Positions 16,388 through 24,765 are shown, numbered from the stretch's first letter. The stretch is 41,822 bases of DNA from Gammaproteobacteria bacterium (GCA_030430155.1 JAUIFV010000019.1:1-41822); one strand, 5' to 3'. Program-made: numbers and translations. The notes: a model not told the origin generated them from the sequence alone.

Positions 16388-17142
16388 GGCGTGAAGATGT
16401 ATCCGGTACCCCACACGGTTTTGATGAAGGTCGGCGCCTTGGGGTCGCTCTCGATCAGCTTGCGCAGTTTGACGATGGTGACGTCCACGCCTCTTTCGGA
16501 GGCTCCCGAATCCCCGCCAGCACTGAGCAAGTTGAGGATCTCGGCACGACTGAGTGCCTGTCCCGGCTTGCGGCACAGCACCGCAAGGAGATCGTATTCG
16601 GCATTGGTCAGCGGCACCAACTCGCCATCCCGGGTCAGTTCGCGGCGGCTGAAGTCCAGACTGAATTGACCGAAGCGCGTGCCGTCGGTAGCGGGCGCTG
16701 AGGGTGCACCCGCACCGACCCTGCTGCGCCGGTATAGGGAGCGGATTCGGGCGACCAGCTCCCGCGGCACAAAGGGTTTGGTGATGTAGTCATCTGCGCC
16801 CAGCTCCAGCCCCAGTATGCGATCCAGATCATCGGAGCGTCCGGAGACGACGATGATGGGTAAATCAGGCCTGGAGACGCGCAGGCGCAGGCACACGCTT
16901 AGCCCGTCCTCGCCGGGCAAACCAACGTCCAGCAGCAGCAGGTCGACTGGCTGTGTATCGAGGAGCTTTTCCAGAACCACGGCATCCCCGGCCCAGATGA
17001 CCTCGATGCCATGCTTGCGACAAAACTCTGTTGCCAAGTCAACCAAGGCACGATCATCGTCGACAAACACGACCCTGATGAGCGCCTGCTCGGTCCCCGC
17101 CGGGGGCTGATTCGATGTGGGATTGAGTGGCTCGCTGATCAT
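16384..17142 (-). CDS. OmpR/PhoB-family response regulator
   Basis: The 252-aa product starts at ATG 17142, preceded by AAGGTG. The receiver has acidic residues in VVFVDDD, the phospho-acceptor in LLLLDVGLPGEDG, Ser in VVSGRS and Lys in YITKPF. The C-terminal winged helix is of the OmpR type (LTNAEYDLLAVLCRKPGQALSR, then RGVDVTIVKLRKLIE and TVWGTGYIF). It is coupled to the small degenerate kinase and divergent from the GvpA-like gene across a 273-bp intergenic region. It is the only evident phospho-regulated DNA-binding protein of the 1-18.5 kb island, so it is the natural candidate to bind the shared promoter motif and the divergent region. That is inference. Confidence 0.93.
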   Translation of the reverse strand: MISEPLNPTSNQPPAGTEQALIRVVFVDDDRALVDLATEFCRKHGIEVIWAGDAVVLEKLLDTQPVDLLLLDVGLPGEDGLSVCLRLRVSRPDLPIIVVSGRSDDLDRILGLELGADDYITKPFVPRELVARIRSLYRRSRVGAGAPSAPATDGTRFGQFSLDFSRRELTRDGELVPLTNAEYDLLAVLCRKPGQALSRAEILNLLSAGGDSGASERGVDVTIVKLRKLIESDPKAPTFIKTVWGTGYIFTP

Positions 17143-17415
17143 GGGCACCTTCGGGCTCTGGTCGGGTGAGGTGGCACTAGCGGCTCGATCTTGCTGGCAT
17201 CGCAAAAGCGCCGCACTGACATCGTAGGGACGATGGGCATTTCAGCTTTAGCCCCCTTGGTCTTTGTGCCCAACGCCTCCTGGCTTCAAGTTTCCCACGT
17301 TTTGGCCTCGTCAAGCGGTGAAAACTGAGCATATATGTCCCAATTGTGTAATTATGTTGCTCATTATGAGGGAATGTGATAACTCGGTCGACCTTGAAAT
17401 CTTCAGGCAACGCTG
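17143..17415. promoter_or_regulatory. Divergent intergenic region between OmpR regulator and GvpA-like gene
   Basis: This region is AT-rich compared with its flanks around 17325-17375. It contains two direct ATTATG copies 12 bp apart (17351-17356, 17363-17368) and CATATATG at about 17330. Direct repeats with one helical turn of spacing are typical for OmpR-family regulators, so autoregulation and control of the gvp-like pair are possible. No convincing -10/-35 pair was assigned. Confidence 0.35.
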
Positions 17416-17604
17416 ATGAGGCTGAAGGAGCTGGTCACCTACTCGCTGGACCATGGCGTCGTTATCGATGCCCTTGCCCAGGTATCTCTGGAGCACGTGG
17501 AACTGCTCCAGGCGGAGTCGCAGGCAACCACCACCACGCCGGAGCAGTTCCTCAAGTACGCCGAATGCATCTTGCTGACCAGGACACCGGTCGAACTCGG
17601 CTGA
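17416..17604 (+). CDS. GvpA/GvpJ-like gas vesicle protein homologue (62 aa)
   Basis: The 62-aa protein aligns through nearly its whole length with the GvpA family. ELVTYSLDHGVVIDALAQVSL corresponds in GvpA to [21 protein letters not shown], and ELL..E and FLKYAE..LLT match the end of the GvpA core. The helix-strand-strand-helix order is therefore kept. Several features needed for a rigid gas-excluding wall are altered: the Trp and Arg of IDAWVR are replaced (IDALAQ), and the second hydrophobic strand (ARIVIASV in GvpA) becomes polar SQATTTTPEQ. A structural gas vesicle wall is unlikely; a repurposed assembly or signalling role is more plausible. It is followed by a GvpF/L homologue on the same strand, and no other gvp gene is in view. 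GvpA, GvpJ, GvpM and GvpS share this fold, so the exact subfamily is open. Confidence 0.75.
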   Translation: MRLKELVTYSLDHGVVIDALAQVSLEHVELLQAESQATTTTPEQFLKYAECILLTRTPVELG

Positions 17605-17771
17605 AGTGAACTTGCATAGATGAGCTGGGTGTCTACGATGGAGCATTTCCAGTGGCTGCGGGCGCGGAGTAGTGATCGCTCCGCCAAAGCGGCGACGAAG
17701 AGAGACCCGTTCGGAGAAACTGGCTCGGAACGTTGCTCGAGTTACCTCCGCGCAACCGCGCCGCCCATCCC

Positions 17772-18503
17772 ATGGCCCTGATCCTTTACGGCATCTCACG
17801 CCTGGGCCGAGCCCTGCCCGAGAACGCCCAGGGACTGTACGGGCAGCCTGCGCGATGGTTTCCCGTAGCTGGCCTGCAGGTACTGGTCAGTGAGTGTGCG
17901 GCGCAGTCGGTGTTGCCAGGTCAAGCCAATTTGGCTGACTTCCAGGCGCTGATTCAGCGGGTCAGTGCTGAGAGTGACATCCTGCCGATGTCTTTTGGCA
18001 TGGTCGCCAGCGACGAGAGTGTGATGTTGGCAGAGGTTGAACCACTGCTGGGCCGACTTCACGAACGGCTGAGTTCGATAGCCAATCGGGTGGAGTTCTC
18101 AGTACGCCTGATCTGGACTGGAGAAAATCTATATGCGCACTTCACCGAGCAAAGCGATGAACTGAGGCTGCTTTGCGAGCAGTATGCCGGCCGTGGGCGC
18201 AAGGCCACCGAATCGGAGCGGCTGCACCTGGGTCAGACGCTGCAGCGCTTGATGTATGGTCAACGCAGTCGAGCACACCGGCAGGTCGTCGATGCATTGC
18301 GAGCCGCCATCATCGACTATCAGGCTTTGGACATCGAAGACGACCGTTGCTGGGCCAAGCTCGCCCTACTGGTGCAGCGCGATCAGATCCCACTACTCCA
18401 TCGTCTGGCAGCAGGGTACTCGGAGGCCTGCGGTGCTGAGCTCAAACTGCAATTCAGCGCGCCCTATCCGCCCTACGGTTTCCTGCGCTTGAGCCTGGAT
18501 TGA
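17772..18503 (+). CDS. GvpF/GvpL-family gas vesicle protein
   Basis: The product (243 aa from ATG 17772, where the family homology begins with MALILYGISRL; an in-frame TTG lies at 17733) shows the hallmarks of GvpF/L. These are ILPMSFGMVASDESV, NRVEFSVRLIW, a central helical segment ending in the LVQRDQ strand, and the C-terminal FSAPYPPYGFLRL (GPWPPYxF in the family). GvpF/L proteins are accessory factors that bind GvpA monomers during gas vesicle assembly. Here the protein follows the GvpA-like gene by 167 bp, making a two-gene orphan set. No strong Shine-Dalgarno is visible before ATG 17772. The next gene (SLC13 permease) is convergent. Confidence 0.88.
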   Translation: MALILYGISRLGRALPENAQGLYGQPARWFPVAGLQVLVSECAAQSVLPGQANLADFQALIQRVSAESDILPMSFGMVASDESVMLAEVEPLLGRLHERLSSIANRVEFSVRLIWTGENLYAHFTEQSDELRLLCEQYAGRGRKATESERLHLGQTLQRLMYGQRSRAHRQVVDALRAAIIDYQALDIEDDRCWAKLALLVQRDQIPLLHRLAAGYSEACGAELKLQFSAPYPPYGFLRLSLD

Positions 18504-18562
18504 GTCGCGCCTGCCCGGATACAGATAGCGAGTCCGCTACAAGCGTTCATGAGCGATGCGGG

Positions 18563-20329
18563 CTACAGCGGCCAAATCAACGGCACCACGATCGTCGCCA
18601 TGATCCAGAGCATGAAATTCAGCGGCAATCCCACCTGCAGGAAATCGCGGAAGCGGTAGCCGCCGGTGTTGTAGACCATGGTATTGGTCTGGTACCCGAG
18701 CGGCGTGGAGAAGGCGGTGGAGGCGGCAAACATCACCGCCAGCAAGAAGGGCAGCGGGTCGGCGTCCATGGTCCGCGCGCTGGTGATCGCGATCGGCGCC
18801 ATCAGCACCGCCGCGGCATTGTTGGACATCAGCTCGGTCAGCACTGCGGTGAGCAAATAGACGGCGCTCAAGGTGGCCACCGCGCCCAGCGGCGAGACCA
18901 CGCCAATGACGTTGTCGGAGACCCAGCGGGCCAAGCCGGTGTCCTGCATCGCGGTGCCCAGCGGGATCATGCAGGCCAGCAGCAGGATCACCCGCCACTC
19001 CACCGCCTGATAGGCCTCGTCGACGGTCAGACAGCGGGCAAACAGCATCGCCATCACTCCGAGCAGGGCGGTGACGATGATCGGCAGCACCTTGAAGGCG
19101 GCCAGGCCGACCACCAGCGCCATGATGATCAACGCCATTCGCGCGCGCTTGGGCGTACGCATGCGCTCACCGCGCTCAAGCATGATCAGATCGGGGCTGC
19201 GGCGCAGCTGCGGCAGATCCTCTTCGCGCGCCAGCAGCAGCAGTGAGTCGCCGAAGGTCAAGGTGACGTCCTTGAGCTTGTCGCGCAACACCTGCCCGCG
19301 GCGCTGGATGGCCAACACCAGGGTGTTGTAGTGGCGGTAGAAGTCCAACGAGGCCAGGGTTTCGCCGGCAAAGCGCGAGCTGGGCGCGACCAGTGCTTCA
19401 ACCAGCACGATGTTGTCGCCGACCAGTTCCTCGTCGCTTAGGGAGAACTCCGGCGCGATGATCAGCTTGTAGCGGTCGCGGAAGCTCATCAGCCCATCGA
19501 CCTTGCCCTTGACCAGCAACACGTCGTCGGCGCGCACGGTGACATCCAGCGGCGAGAACAGCTTGCCCTTCTCGCGGATCACCTCCAGCACGGTGATGCC
19601 GTTTTCGTTCTCCCATTCCTGCACGCGGATGCGCCGGCCGACCAGCGGGCTGGCGGCGTCGACCCGCAGCTCGCCGATGTAATCGCCCAGGCTGTAGGTC
19701 TCGGTCAGTTCAGCGGCACGTGCAGCCGGCAGCAGCCAAGGGCTGACCAGGAGCAGATAGAGCCCGCCGACAGCAAACACGATCAGCCCATAGGGAGTTG
19801 GCGCAAAAACCCCCATCTGACCGACGCCAGCGGTGACCGCAATGGAGGCGACCAGCAGGTTGGTCGAGGTCCCCAGCAGGGTGCAAACGCCGCCCAACTG
19901 ACTGGCGTAGGAGAGCGGGATCAACAGCTTGGAGGGCGATAGCTTGTTGCTGCTGGCCGCAGCCATCACCAGCGGAATGAACACCGCGACGATGGCGGTG
20001 TTGTTGACGATGGCGCTGGACAAGCCGCCGGCCAACACCACCATGATCAGCAGTTTGGCCGGAGACGTACCGTAGGTGACCAGCCATCGCGCCAGGGTGC
20101 TCAGCGCACCGCTGCGCTGCAGCCCGGCCGAAAGTACGAACATCGCCGCGACGGTGATCACCGCCTCGTTGGCGAAACCCTTGAAGCCCTGCTCTACGCT
20201 CAGCACGCCGCCGACCAGCAGCGCCAGCAGCGACGCCATCGCTACACCTTCAACCGGGAACTTCTCGCTGATAAAGGCGATGACCGCGGCGATAACAACG
20301 GCCAGTACCAGATAGGCCTCAAAACCCAT
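18563..20329 (-). CDS. SLC13/DASS-family permease with two RCK_C (TrkA-C) domains
   Basis: The 588-aa membrane protein has N-terminal membrane helices (about 1-190), a cytosolic insert with two TrkA-C-like domains (about 210-290 and 300-380, e.g. YIGELRVDAASPLVGRRIRVQEW), and a second membrane half (about 395-588). The DASS-type helical hairpin signatures SSAIVNNTAIVAVFIP and ELMSNNAAAVLMAPI are clear. Such proteins move anions (sulfate, dicarboxylates or similar) by Na+ symport, with the TrkA-C domains perhaps binding a regulator. The substrate cannot be assigned. It lies downstream of sufT on the same strand, separated by an inverted heptamer-repeat element. Confidence 0.92.
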   Translation of the reverse strand: MGFEAYLVLAVVIAAVIAFISEKFPVEGVAMASLLALLVGGVLSVEQGFKGFANEAVITVAAMFVLSAGLQRSGALSTLARWLVTYGTSPAKLLIMVVLAGGLSSAIVNNTAIVAVFIPLVMAAASSNKLSPSKLLIPLSYASQLGGVCTLLGTSTNLLVASIAVTAGVGQMGVFAPTPYGLIVFAVGGLYLLLVSPWLLPAARAAELTETYSLGDYIGELRVDAASPLVGRRIRVQEWENENGITVLEVIREKGKLFSPLDVTVRADDVLLVKGKVDGLMSFRDRYKLIIAPEFSLSDEELVGDNIVLVEALVAPSSRFAGETLASLDFYRHYNTLVLAIQRRGQVLRDKLKDVTLTFGDSLLLLAREEDLPQLRRSPDLIMLERGERMRTPKRARMALIIMALVVGLAAFKVLPIIVTALLGVMAMLFARCLTVDEAYQAVEWRVILLLACMIPLGTAMQDTGLARWVSDNVIGVVSPLGAVATLSAVYLLTAVLTELMSNNAAAVLMAPIAITSARTMDADPLPFLLAVMFAASTAFSTPLGYQTNTMVYNTGGYRFRDFLQVGLPLNFMLWIMATIVVPLIWPL

Positions 20330-20399
20330 GCGCGCAGTGGCCGGAGGGAAAGCGGGGGGTCATTCTAGCTTAGAGCGGGGCGAAGAGGGCCCGAGCAGC

Positions 20400-20556
20400 A
20401 GGGCACAGGGCCCAGGGCCCAGGGCCCAGAGGAGACGCGCTCCGACGAGGTCTCCCGGCTCCTGACCTTCGGCGCACCATGGCGTTCGAGGGCGCGGAAT
20501 TACTGCGTGCTGGCGCAGACTGGGCCCTGGGCCCTGGGCCCTATGCCCTCAGCCCT
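20400..20556. repeat. Inverted heptamer-array element between sufT and the SLC13 gene
   Basis: The left arm (about 20400-20430) is built of GGGCCCA units, and the right arm (20521-20556) is their reverse complement (TGGGCCC units, then TATGCCC and TCAGCCC). About 30 bp pair with one mismatch, enclosing a loop of about 90 bases. The right arm ends four bases from the TAG stop of sufT. The element could fold into a very stable hairpin in mRNA read from either strand. Confidence 0.85.
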
Positions 20557-20560
20557 GCTC

Positions 20561-21115
20561 CTAATACATCATCCCCGTCTCCAGCCGTGCCGCCTCGGTC
20601 ATCATGGTCGAGTTCCACGGTGGGTCGAAGACCAGCTCGACGTCGGCTTCGTTGATGGTGGGGATGGCTTCGATTTTTTCGCGCACGTCGCTGACCAGGA
20701 TCTCGCCCATCCCGCAGCCGGGCGCGGTCAGGGTCATCTTGACCGCGACTTCGCGGCCACTGCCGCTATCGGGGGAAATGACGCACTCGTAGATCAGACC
20801 CAGGTCGACGATGTTGACCGGAATTTCCGGGTCGAAGCAGGTGCGCATCTGCTGCCAGACCAGATCTTCCACGTCAGCATCGGTGGCGCCATCAGGAAGT
20901 TTCGGCGGCTCGGGGATTTCCTTGCCCAGCGCTTCGGCATCGCTACCGGCAATCCGGAACAGATTGCCGTCCAGGTAAACGGTGAAGCTGCCGCCCAGCG
21001 ACTGGGTGATATAACCGATGGACCCGGCCGGCAGTTTGACCTCCTCACCTCCTGGCACCATCACCGCATGGCAGTCGCGCTTGAGAGAGAAGGGTTCGCT
21101 GGTCGAGCTGTACAT
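20561..21115 (-). CDS. sufT: SufT-type Fe-S cluster assembly factor
   Basis: The 184-aa protein starts at ATG 21115; an upstream start would add 11 unrelated residues. The first 70 residues contain the SufT-specific leader (SLKRDCHAVMVPGGEEVKLPAGS). The C-terminal DUF59/MIP18-like domain has DPEIPVNIVDLGLIYE and the reactive Cys motif LTAPGCGMGEIL. It ends FDPPWNSTMMTEAARLETGM as in the family. SufT helps Fe-S cluster assembly or delivery under high demand in the cytosol. No other suf gene is in the window, so here it is detached from a suf operon. Its stop TAG runs into a heptamer array. Confidence 0.95.
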   Translation of the reverse strand: MYSSTSEPFSLKRDCHAVMVPGGEEVKLPAGSIGYITQSLGGSFTVYLDGNLFRIAGSDAEALGKEIPEPPKLPDGATDADVEDLVWQQMRTCFDPEIPVNIVDLGLIYECVISPDSGSGREVAVKMTLTAPGCGMGEILVSDVREKIEAIPTINEADVELVFDPPWNSTMMTEAARLETGMMY

Positions 21116-21251
21116 GGATGGTTTCCGAGCGACTGGGGCAGGCGACAAAGTGGCGCCCGTGACTTGCTTGATGGGGGCGCGACGATACCATGCAAGGGTA
21201 TAGGGAGTTTATGCACTGTCAGCGGTGTCCGACCACACACCCTCCAGGCCA

Positions 21252-24200
21252 ATGCGAACGCTGATGGCTCAGCGCTGGATCGCGATGGCGATGGGGCTGC
21301 TGGTATTGACCTGCAGCCTGCCGCTGCTCGCCCTCGATCCGCAGCGCGCACCCACCGAGTACGTGGTTGATCACTGGGGATTCCCGGCCGGCCTGCCGCA
21401 GGTCTCGGTGACCTCGATTGCGCTGGATGGCAACGGCTTTTTGTGGATGAGTACCCAGGGCGGACTGGCCCGCTTCGATGGGCTGAACTTCCGTGGCTAC
21501 GGCGAACAGCAGATCCGCGGCTACCGCCCGGCCATCGGTGATCGGGTCTGGCGGGACAATAGCGATCGGCTGTGGCTGGGAAGCTCTCAAGGCGCCGCGA
21601 TCCTAGACGGTGACCGGCTGGTTGCAGTGGAGGGGCTGGGCGCCGAAGTGGGTCACGTGCATGCCTTCGCCGTGGCGCCCGGCGGCAGCGTGCTGCTGGG
21701 CACCGATCATGGCGTCTACGCCTATGCCAAGGGCCGCGCTTCGCGTTTGGGCCTGGCGGACAGCCGGGTCTATGCATTGCACAGCGACGGCAGCCGGGTC
21801 TATGCGGGCAGCGATGGTGCGGTCTATCTGATCGACGCCGGCATGGCCAGTTTGGTCGAGTCCGCCGACGACTTGAGTTCGCTGCGCTTTCGCCAGATCG
21901 CCTCACGCGCTGGCCGGATCTATCTGGGCAGCTCGCGCGGACTGTTCGAAATCAGCGACGGCGAGCTGCGCCGCCCGGATTGGGCCGAGCAGATCAGCGA
22001 TCAGGCCATTGAGGCGCTGTACGGCGATAGTGATGGCAACCTTTGGATCGGATTGATCGATGGTCTGATGCGGCACAGCGCGCAGCGTCCGCTGGAGTGG
22101 GTTTTCAGCGAGCGTGACAACGTCCGGCCGTGGGTGGCGAGCATCTTCGAAGATCCTCGCGGTGACCTCTGGGTGGGCAGCTATACCACCGGGCTGTCGC
22201 GCTGGTGGAACGGCTGGGCGACCACCATCGGACCGGAGCGCGGACTGGCCGACCCGTTCGTCTGGAGCGTCGCGCGCGGACCGGATGACCGGGTTCTGGT
22301 CGGTAGTGCGACCGGCCTCTGGCAGGTCAACGAGCAGGGTAGCGTGGAGGCCGTGGTGTCGACGCAGACCCTGCGCAACAGCGCGGTCTACAACCTCTTC
22401 GTCAGCAGCGCCGAGCAGATCTGGATCGGCACCCGAGCCGGTATGGCGCGCCTGCATGAGGGCAAACTGGACGAGCCGTCGCTGTGGGCACCGCTGGCGA
22501 CTCGGCAAATCAACGCAGTGCTGGAAACCGCTCAGGAGCATTACTGGATCGGTACTAGCGATGGCCTCTATTTGCAGAGCAATGGCGTGCTCAAACGCTA
22601 CGGCCCGGCGGAGGGGCTGGAGGTGGCCGCAGTGCGCAGCCTGGCGATCTTTGAAGACCAGCTCTATGTCGGCTCCGAGCGCGGTCTGTACATCGGCACC
22701 GAGGGCCAGTTTCGTGCCGCCAACAGCGGCAACCGACTCGATCAGGCCATGATCACCAGCATGGTGCCGTTGAGCAACGGCAAGCTGGCCATCGGCACCT
22801 ACCGCGACGGCATCCACGTGCGCAGCGCCACCGGCTATAGCGAATTGACCACCAGGGAGGGATTGCCTTGGAATTCGGTAGGCAATCTGCAGGTCGACAG
22901 CGAGCACCTGTGGGTGAGCGGTCCCAACGGCGTATTCAGATCCACCATCCGGGACATTGAGGCCTATGTGCTGGACGGTGGCCAGATTCGCACCGAGCCG
23001 GTGCTCAATGAGGGCCGCAACGCCCGCGGTGGGCAGCGCCTGCGCTGCTGCAACGCCGGCGCGCTCAGTCGCGGCCTTTATGCCAACGGCTATCTGTGGT
23101 TTCCCAGCCTCAATGGGCTGGTCAGAATCAGTCCCAACGAGGTGCTGCCGCCAGAGCAGCCGGCTACGGTGTTGATCGAGCGCATCAGCGCCGATGGCGG
23201 ACAGCGCTGGAATGCTGATCAGCGGGTCGAGCTGCCGTTGGGAGTACGCGACATCAGCATCGAGTACACCGCGATCGCCTTTCGCGACCCGGAGTCGATA
23301 CGGTTTCGCTATCGCCTGGCCGGCTACGAGTCGGATTGGCAATCACCCAGCGCGCAGCGCAGCGTTCGCTACACCAATTTGCCCCCCGGCAGCTATCGCT
23401 TCGAACTGCAGGCGCAGGGCGGGGCGCATGATCTGTCCGTCACCGCTGAGGCTGTGGAGCTGGCCATTCCCGCCAACACTGGCGAGAGCACGGCATTCCG
23501 GGCCCTGCTGGCGTTGGCCGCGGCAACGCTGATCGCCGTGCTGGGCTATGTCTTCAGCCGCCGCAGTGCCGGCCGCGAACTGCAGCTGCAGCAACAAGTC
23601 GAGCAGCGCACTGCCGAGCTGCGCCGAGCCAATGATCGCCTGCGCAACGCAAATCAAGCGCTTGCCGAAGAAAGCCTCACCGACGGTCTGACCGGCCTGA
23701 AGAACCGCCGCTTCCTGGCTCGATTCCTAGCCGACTGGCGGCGCCGCAGCCTGCTCGGCGAAACCGCACAGGAGCAGTTGTGGCTATTCCTGGTCGATTT
23801 GGACCATTTCAAATCGGTCAACGACCGCTACGGCCACCTGGTCGGCGATGACATCCTCAAGCAGTTCTCGCAGCTGCTGCTGCGTCTGGCTGGGGACGGC
23901 GGCCACGCGCTGCGCTGGGGCGGCGAGGAGTTCCTGTTGCTGATGCCGGAGGCCGGATTCAGCTCGGTTGAGAAGATGGCCGAACGCATCGTCAAGGCGG
24001 TCCGTCGTGCCGACTTTCGCGCCAATGAGGTCGAGCGAGTACCGCTAAGCGTCTCCCTCGGCGTATGCCCCTATCCGGCGTTGCCGGATCGCGGCGATAT
24101 CGCCGATTGGGCGCTGGCCCTGGAGTTGGCTGACGCCGCTTTGTACTGGGTCAAGCGGCACGGTCGGAACGGCTGGAATCGGCTGATCCCATCGCCACAG

Positions 24201-24293
24201 GCGCACCACGACGAGTTCATTGCCGAATTCCGCCACGGTGCGAATCAGCTGGTGCAGCGCGGCTTGGCCAGCTGGCAGCGAGACCCCGGATGA
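21252..24293 (+). CDS. Secreted-sensor beta-propeller diguanylate cyclase (reg_prop-Y_Y_Y-TM-GGDEF)
   Basis: ATG 21252 is preferred over GTG 21225 because it puts a signal peptide at the start (QRWIAMAMGLLVLTCSLPLLAL). Up to about residue 690 lies a two-component-regulator-type beta-propeller with repeated DGNGFLWMSTQGGLARFDG-like blades (LWLGSSQGAAI, LWIGLIDGLMRH, IWIGTRAGMARL, YWIGTSDGLYL). A Y_Y_Y domain (DISIEYTAIAFRDPESIRF to YRFELQAQG) follows, then one membrane helix (TAFRALLALAAATLIAVLGYVF), a coiled coil, and a GGDEF domain (DGLTGLKNRR, DLDHFKSVNDRYGH, RWGGEEF). The active site is canonical, and no RxxD inhibitory site is seen in the usual place. It should turn an extracytoplasmic signal into c-di-GMP synthesis at the inner membrane. 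It is divergent from sufT. Confidence 0.93.
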   Translation: MRTLMAQRWIAMAMGLLVLTCSLPLLALDPQRAPTEYVVDHWGFPAGLPQVSVTSIALDGNGFLWMSTQGGLARFDGLNFRGYGEQQIRGYRPAIGDRVWRDNSDRLWLGSSQGAAILDGDRLVAVEGLGAEVGHVHAFAVAPGGSVLLGTDHGVYAYAKGRASRLGLADSRVYALHSDGSRVYAGSDGAVYLIDAGMASLVESADDLSSLRFRQIASRAGRIYLGSSRGLFEISDGELRRPDWAEQISDQAIEALYGDSDGNLWIGLIDGLMRHSAQRPLEWVFSERDNVRPWVASIFEDPRGDLWVGSYTTGLSRWWNGWATTIGPERGLADPFVWSVARGPDDRVLVGSATGLWQVNEQGSVEAVVSTQTLRNSAVYNLFVSSAEQIWIGTRAGMARLHEGKLDEPSLWAPLATRQINAVLETAQEHYWIGTSDGLYLQSNGVLKRYGPAEGLEVAAVRSLAIFEDQLYVGSERGLYIGTEGQFRAANSGNRLDQAMITSMVPLSNGKLAIGTYRDGIHVRSATGYSELTTREGLPWNSVGNLQVDSEHLWVSGPNGVFRSTIRDIEAYVLDGGQIRTEPVLNEGRNARGGQRLRCCNAGALSRGLYANGYLWFPSLNGLVRISPNEVLPPEQPATVLIERISADGGQRWNADQRVELPLGVRDISIEYTAIAFRDPESIRFRYRLAGYESDWQSPSAQRSVRYTNLPPGSYRFELQAQGGAHDLSVTAEAVELAIPANTGESTAFRALLALAAATLIAVLGYVFSRRSAGRELQLQQQVEQRTAELRRANDRLRNANQALAEESLTDGLTGLKNRRFLARFLADWRRRSLLGETAQEQLWLFLVDLDHFKSVNDRYGHLVGDDILKQFSQLLLRLAGDGGHALRWGGEEFLLLMPEAGFSSVEKMAERIVKAVRRADFRANEVERVPLSVSLGVCPYPALPDRGDIADWALALELADAALYWVKRHGRNGWNRLIPSPQAHHDEFIAEFRHGANQLVQRGLASWQRDPG

Positions 24294-24361
24294 ACTTGCA
24301 CGCCCGCCCGCTTTCGCGCGGCTGACGCAGAGAGCTCGACGTTGAGCACCTACTCCCTCGA

Positions 24362-24418
24362 CCGTCATCCCGGCCTTACCCCGTCATCCCGGGCTTGAGC
24401 CGGGATCCAGTGCCTTGG
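24362..24418. repeat. Dispersed GTCATCCCGG-type repeat
   Basis: This stretch reads CCGTCATCCCGGCCTTACCC, then CCGTCATCCCGGGCTTGAGC, then CGGGATCCAGTG. It contains the inverted pair CCCGGGCTTGAGCCGGG and two CCGTCATCCCGG units. Similar GTCATCCCGG...CCGGGATCCAG sequences are familiar dispersed repeats in many proteobacterial genomes. The rest of 24294-24491 holds no recognisable gene. Confidence 0.55.
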
Positions 24419-24491
24419 TCTTGACCAACACAAACAGACTCCAGCCGCCGGCTCCGAGTTATCGCCGTGGCGTCGAACATTCACGAACAAT

Positions 24492-24765
24492 CTAGGGACT
24501 CCCTGAACAATGCACGTGAGCCGCGTTGCGAGTCCAAATCGTTTGCTGGTAGGCGCAGTCCCGAAAGGCATAGTCATTCTATGCCCGAGGGCTGCAACGC
24601 CGCAGCAACCGATTTGGGCCGCAACCCTTCGGGACGACACCTGAGAAGCCCGCCAGCTGCGTTGGGCGTCTTGCCCAGAGCGCAGGCTATGACCTGCGAC
24701 GCCCGCCTTACTGGCGAACTTCTCAGGTGCGTCGCGGCCACGTGAATTGTTCAGGGAGTCCCTAG
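24492..24765. repeat. MITE-like element with 20-bp perfect terminal inverted repeats
   Basis: The ends are CTAGGGACTCCCTGAACAAT (24492-24511) and its exact reverse complement (24746-24765). Imperfect pairing continues inward (CACGTG, CCGCG). Inside are further palindromes: CCAAATCGTTTGCTG pairs with CAGCAACCGATTTGG with one mismatch, and GGCATAG-TCATT-CTATGCC is perfect. No transposase or plausible ORF is inside the 274 bp. It is either a non-autonomous transposable element or a structured dispersed repeat. Its right end shares CTAG with the next element. Confidence 0.75.

Noticed and set aside
17638-17781. A 47-codon frame between the GvpA-like and GvpF/L genes (MEHFQWLRARSSD...), ending over the GvpF/L start
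   Set aside because: It has no good ribosome binding site and no family resemblance. Overlap with the GvpF/L start could be chance. It stays possible but is not supported.
17416-18503. A functional gas vesicle operon
   Set aside because: Only a divergent GvpA-like protein and one GvpF/L protein are present, and wall-forming hydrophobic residues of GvpA are replaced.
21903-23342. A 479-codon open frame on the minus strand
   Set aside because: It is antisense to the propeller region of the GGDEF gene, and no family pattern is seen.
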